DNA of 9,521 nt from an uncultured Clostridia bacterium (GTDB lineage: Bacteria > Bacillota > Clostridia > TANB77 > CAG-508), in NCBI GenBank assembly GCA_934168355.1, contig CAKPNI010000042.1, positions 1-9,521 of the forward strand, in the 5' to 3' direction. Positions 6,736 to 9,521 of this stretch are shown here, in pieces (position 1 is the stretch's first letter; every line of letters starts with the position of its first letter). Below the pieces are notes generated by a model. It ran no database searches, had not been told where the DNA came from, and saw only the letters and a list, made by a program, of their open reading frames with translations. The position numbers and the translations under genes are program-made.

Positions 6736-7301
6736 GAATTATTAGTGGAACAGCAAAAGGAACAAAATTATATACTTTAGATGGCTTGGAAACAAGACCA
6801 ACATTAGATAGAGTAAAAGAATCATTATTTAATATAATTTTTAATGAAATAACAGATAGCACTGTTTTAGACTTGTTTTCTGGAAGTGGAGCTATAGGAT
6901 TAGAATTTGCAAGTAGAGGTGCAAAAAAGGTTTATTTATGTGATAAATCAAAAGATGCTTGCAATATTATAAAAAAGAATATAGAAAAAACACATCTTGA
7001 AGAAAAAGTAGAACTTCTAAATAGTGATTTTGTAAAAGCAATAAGAGAATTGAAAAATAAAAAAATAGATATAGTATATCTAGATCCACCTTATAAAACC
7101 GATTTTGTAAAAATAGCAATAGAAGAGCTATTAAAAACAGAAAATTTAACAGAAGATACATTACTAATTGTAGAAACAGATGAGGAAGAAAGAATAATAA
7201 ATCAAATGGAAAAAATTAAAGGAATAGAAATTGCAGATAAAAGAAAATATGGAAGGGCATACATTTTATTCTTAAAGAAAATAAACGGAAAGGAAGAGTA
7301 A
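6732..7301 (+). CDS. rsmD: 16S rRNA (guanine(966)-N(2))-methyltransferase
   Basis: RsmD transfers a methyl group from S-adenosylmethionine to N2 of G966 (E. coli numbering) of 16S rRNA during 30S assembly. The 189-residue length is typical. It shows MRIISGTAKGTKL at the start, RPTLDRVKESLFNII at 22-36, the SAM-binding LDLFSGSGAIGLE at 46-58, an acidic strand end at YLCDKS (68-73), the catalytic DPPY at 118-121 and KYGRAYILF at 172-180. AGAGG (6722-6726) is five bases upstream of the ATG. In many Firmicutes rsmD is followed by coaD (phosphopantetheine adenylyltransferase); here coaD is absent and the coiled-coil gene starts four bases after the stop, so the two are probably one operon. Confidence 0.95.
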   Translation: MRIISGTAKGTKLYTLDGLETRPTLDRVKESLFNIIFNEITDSTVLDLFSGSGAIGLEFASRGAKKVYLCDKSKDACNIIKKNIEKTHLEEKVELLNSDFVKAIRELKNKKIDIVYLDPPYKTDFVKIAIEELLKTENLTEDTLLIVETDEEERIINQMEKIKGIEIADKRKYGRAYILFLKKINGKEE

Positions 7302-7305
7302 GCTA

Positions 7306-7809
7306 ATGGAGATATTCACATTATTAGAAACTTTAGAGGACATACTGGAAAAAAGTAAAAAAGTACCATTTACAAACAAATCTGTTGTAGATAAGGATGA
7401 AATTGTTGAAATTATTCAGGAAATCAGGTTAAAATTACCAGATGAGTTAAAACAGGCTAAATGGATAAAAGAAGAAAGACAGCGTATTTTATTAGAAGCA
7501 CAAAAAGAAGCTGATGGAGTTGTAAAAGAGGCAGAAAGTAGAATTATATCTATGATAGATGAACATGAAATAACAAGAAAAGCATATGACCAAAAAAATG
7601 AAATTATTGAAACTGCAAATGAAATGTCTAGAGAAATTACAAATGGTACAAAAGAATATGCGGATAATTTGTTACAAAATACAGAAAAGGTTTTATCTGA
7701 TACATTACAAAACCTAGAAAAAAATATGTCTCAGGCATTAAATTTAATGCAAATATCATTAGAAGACACAATAAAAACAGTACAAAATAGTAGAAAAGAA
7801 TTACAATAA
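7306..7809 (+). CDS. Conserved coiled-coil protein of Clostridia, sometimes labelled 'ATPase'
   Basis: This 167-residue protein is almost entirely charged and helical. An N-terminal part (1-50) contains the recognisable VVDKDEIVEIIQEIRLKLPDELKQAKWIKEERQ block (27-59). It is followed by long heptad-rich coiled coil (about 56-165) with ILLEAQKEADGVVKEAESRI resembling V-type ATPase subunit H or ATP synthase b stalks. No Walker A, transmembrane segment or signal peptide is visible, so the 'ATPase' label used for relatives is not supported by motifs here. From memory, relatives in Clostridia sit beside rsmD-coaD. The gene starts four bases after rsmD; AAAGG (7289-7293) lies inside the rsmD 3' end. 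DivIVA-like scaffolding is another possibility, but the GF-type N-terminal motif of DivIVA is not seen. Function unknown. Confidence 0.8.
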   Translation: MEIFTLLETLEDILEKSKKVPFTNKSVVDKDEIVEIIQEIRLKLPDELKQAKWIKEERQRILLEAQKEADGVVKEAESRIISMIDEHEITRKAYDQKNEIIETANEMSREITNGTKEYADNLLQNTEKVLSDTLQNLEKNMSQALNLMQISLEDTIKTVQNSRKELQ

Positions 7810-7817
7810 TTTTTAAG

Positions 7818-7852
7818 AAAAAATAGCAAAAATTTGTTGCTATTTTTTTTTT
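7818..7852 (+). terminator. Intrinsic terminator after the coiled-coil gene
   Basis: A 12-bp stem (7818-7829 with 7837-7848) whose core is TAGCAA/TTGCTA has a seven-base loop and a run of ten T (7843-7852) following the core. It begins eight bases after the stop codon and closes the rsmD operon. Confidence 0.9.
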
Positions 7853-7865
7853 ATTTTGATACAAT
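7837..7865 (+). promoter_or_regulatory. Possible promoter for ftsK overlapping the terminator
   Basis: TTGCTA (7837-7842), the 3' arm of the terminator core, lies 17 bases before TACAAT (7860-7865). No better pair was found between 7853 and 7944. The predicted start near 7872 gives a leader of about 70 bases. The -35 match is only four of six, so this is tentative. Confidence 0.4.
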
Positions 7866-7944
7866 GTAACTTGTAAAAAAGCAACTAAAATTAAGGAAAA
7901 ATATAGATAGAATACACATAAATTTGAAAGGAATGAAAGAAACA

Positions 7945-9521
7945 ATGGCAAAAAGAAAAAGTACCTCTGGAAAAAGAAGAAAATCAAAGAAAACAAATCA
8001 TAGTCAAGATTTAAATTTAAATATAATAGGAACAATAATTTTTAGTATATTATTAGCAGTATTATTATACACAAATTCAGGAACAGTAGGGCAAACATTA
8101 AATGAAGTATTAGGTGGATTAATGGGAATACTAAGATATGTATTACCAATAGGAACATTTGCAATAGCCATAAAAATGGCATGTAAAAATGAGGATGATT
8201 ATGTAACTCAAAAATTAGTACAATATGCTGTTATGCTTATATGTATAGCAATAATAATGAGTGTATATGAAATCTCAGCAGGAAATATAGAAACAACAGG
8301 GGACATTTCGCAAAATTTGAAAAAAGCCTATGTGTTAGGAGCTGCTAATCAAGGTGGAGGAGCAATAGGAACATTAGCTGCAATATTTTTAGTAAAAATG
8401 CTAGGAAACTTGGGAGCAGTAGTATTAAGTGTTGGTATATCTTTAATGTTATTTGCATTTGTATGTGGAATAGATATATCTGAATTTATAAGTCAAAGAG
8501 TTGAAGAACATATAGAAAGAAAAGAAGAAAAAAAGATTGAAAGAGCAGAAAGAAAAAAAAGAAGAGAAGAACAATTAGCAAATCAAAGAAAAGAAATGAT
8601 GGCTGAAAGAAAACAAAAGCAAAAAGAAGAAAAAGAGTATAAAATGCATAACAAAGAAATTGCAGCAATACAAGATGTTCAAAACCAACAAATTGAGCCA
8701 GAACAAATAAAAATAAATTTAAATGGTAGAGTAGTTGAAGAAGAGAAAGAAACAGAAAGAAAAGGGCTAAAAGGTTTACTAAAAAAATCAAAAGGAGCAA
8801 ATAAAGAAAGTGTGGCCAAAACTGCAAGTAGCATAATGGTAGACGAAGAAACAGGGGAAATATTAGAAGAAAGTCAACCTGTACAAGCAAATTTATTTGT
8901 TCAAAAAGAAGAAGAAAAACAAGATAAAACAAAACAAGTATTACAACTAGAACACACAATATCAGTTGAAGAAGATAACTATGTATATCCTCCAATAGAT
9001 ATTTTGAGCAAAATGGAAAAAGCATCATTAAAAGGAGGAACAAAATCACTTACAGATACAGCTGCCCGACTTCAAAAAACACTATACAGTTTTGGAGTTT
9101 CTGCAAAGGTAGAAAATGTAACAGTAGGACCAGCAATTACAAGATATGAACTAAAACCTGCAGAGGGAGTGAGAGTTAGCAAAATTGCAAACCTAGCAGA
9201 TGATATAGCACTTAACTTAGCTGCAGAAACAATAAGAATAGAAGCCCCAATTCCGGGAAAACAAGCAGTTGGAATAGAAGTACCAAATAAACAAAAAGAA
9301 ATGGTTGGACTTAGAGAAGTAATAGAAAGTGAGGCATTTAAAAACAATGACTCAAAACTAAGTGTAGCACTAGGTAAAGATGTAGCAGGTTCAGCAGTTA
9401 TTGCTAATATTGCAAAAATGCCACATGTTTTAATTGCAGGTTCAACAGGTTCAGGTAAATCAGTTTGTATAAATACAATAATAACAAGTATAATATATAA
9501 TAGTAAACCAAGTGAGGTAAA
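7945..9521 (+). CDS. ftsK: FtsK/SpoIIIE-family DNA translocase, 5' part (3' end outside window)
   Basis: FtsK/SpoIIIE proteins are membrane-anchored hexameric ATPases that pump DNA through the division or sporulation septum. The visible 525 codons show a basic start (MAKRKSTSGKRRKSKK), then membrane segments at about 25-43, 57-79, 90-107 and one or two within 137-174. A very charged Lys/Glu/Arg/Gln linker spans about 185-345, and the alpha domain about 347-450 (YVYPPIDILSK, VGPAITRYELKPAEGVRVSKIANLADDIALNLAA, IEAPIPGKQAVGIEVPN). Walker A GSTGSGKS is at 499-506, after MPHVLIA. The Walker B, the rest of the motor and the gamma DNA-reading domain lie beyond the window. AAAGG (7927-7931) is 13 bases before the chosen ATG; an in-frame ATG at 7933 is too close to that site. 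Sequence alone does not separate FtsK from SpoIIIE. Confidence 0.95.
   Translation, partial: MAKRKSTSGKRRKSKKTNHSQDLNLNIIGTIIFSILLAVLLYTNSGTVGQTLNEVLGGLMGILRYVLPIGTFAIAIKMACKNEDDYVTQKLVQYAVMLICIAIIMSVYEISAGNIETTGDISQNLKKAYVLGAANQGGGAIGTLAAIFLVKMLGNLGAVVLSVGISLMLFAFVCGIDISEFISQRVEEHIERKEEKKIERAERKKRREEQLANQRKEMMAERKQKQKEEKEYKMHNKEIAAIQDVQNQQIEPEQIKINLNGRVVEEEKETERKGLKGLLKKSKGANKESVAKTASSIMVDEETGEILEESQPVQANLFVQKEEEKQDKTKQVLQLEHTISVEEDNYVYPPIDILSKMEKASLKGGTKSLTDTAARLQKTLYSFGVSAKVENVTVGPAITRYELKPAEGVRVSKIANLADDIALNLAAETIRIEAPIPGKQAVGIEVPNKQKEMVGLREVIESEAFKNNDSKLSVALGKDVAGSAVIANIAKMPHVLIAGSTGSGKSVCINTIITSIIYNSKPSEV

Noticed and set aside
7933..7947. In-frame ATG at 7933 as the ftsK start
   Set aside because: It lies one base after the AAAGG ribosome site, too close for initiation; ATG 7945 is spaced better, though at the long end.
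8486..9049. Minus-strand open frame of 187 codons, Leu/Phe-rich
   Set aside because: It mirrors the Lys/Glu-rich ftsK linker; poly-Leu/Phe is the expected complement of AAA/GAA runs, not a membrane protein.
1..9521. A new defence, mobile or biosynthetic system in the window
   Set aside because: All eight genes fit known or conserved core families and none is a recombinase, toxin, nuclease-defence or phage gene; the unusual signals are regulatory and architectural only.

Overview
The window is a very AT-rich stretch carrying eight genes, all on the + strand. It looks like chromosomal core sequence from a low-GC Firmicute of the class Clostridia. The signs are heavy use of AGA (Arg) and ATA (Ile), TGG for Trp with TGA used as a stop (so not a mycoplasma code), strong AAGGAG-type ribosome sites, sigma-A-like TTGACT/TATAAT promoters, short T-tailed hairpin terminators, and Clostridia-type families (tandem OB-fold SSB-like protein, DUF951, coiled-coil protein after rsmD). 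No tRNA, rRNA, CRISPR array, transposase or phage gene was seen. No intergenic gap exceeds about 260 bases.

Layout: (1) 1-1620, 3' part of uvrA (nucleotide excision repair), cut by the window start, with a weak terminator. (2) 1676-2535, a single-gene unit with its own promoter, encoding a tandem OB-fold SSB-like protein and ending in a very strong terminator. (3) 2578-6385, promoter, structured leader, RNase J with a long basic N-terminal extension, then gltX 15 bases later and a terminator. (4) 6407-6592, a DUF951 small protein with no convincing promoter. (5) 6598-7848, an 11-bp-periodic AT repeat array, a promoter, rsmD and a coiled-coil protein, then a terminator. (6) 7837 to the end, a promoter that may share the terminator stem and the 5' part of an FtsK/SpoIIIE DNA translocase, cut by the window end just after Walker A.

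Together the genes are housekeeping information-processing functions: DNA repair and ssDNA binding, mRNA decay and rRNA maturation, tRNA charging, 16S rRNA methylation and chromosome segregation. I do not see a new multi-gene system. The points most worth a second look are regulatory or architectural: the RNase J leader (hairpin plus a 14-codon reading frame overlapping the rnj start), the four-unit 11-bp repeat upstream of the rsmD promoter, a second 14-codon frame overlapping the rsmD start, the basic N-terminal extension on RNase J, and the lack of coaD after rsmD.
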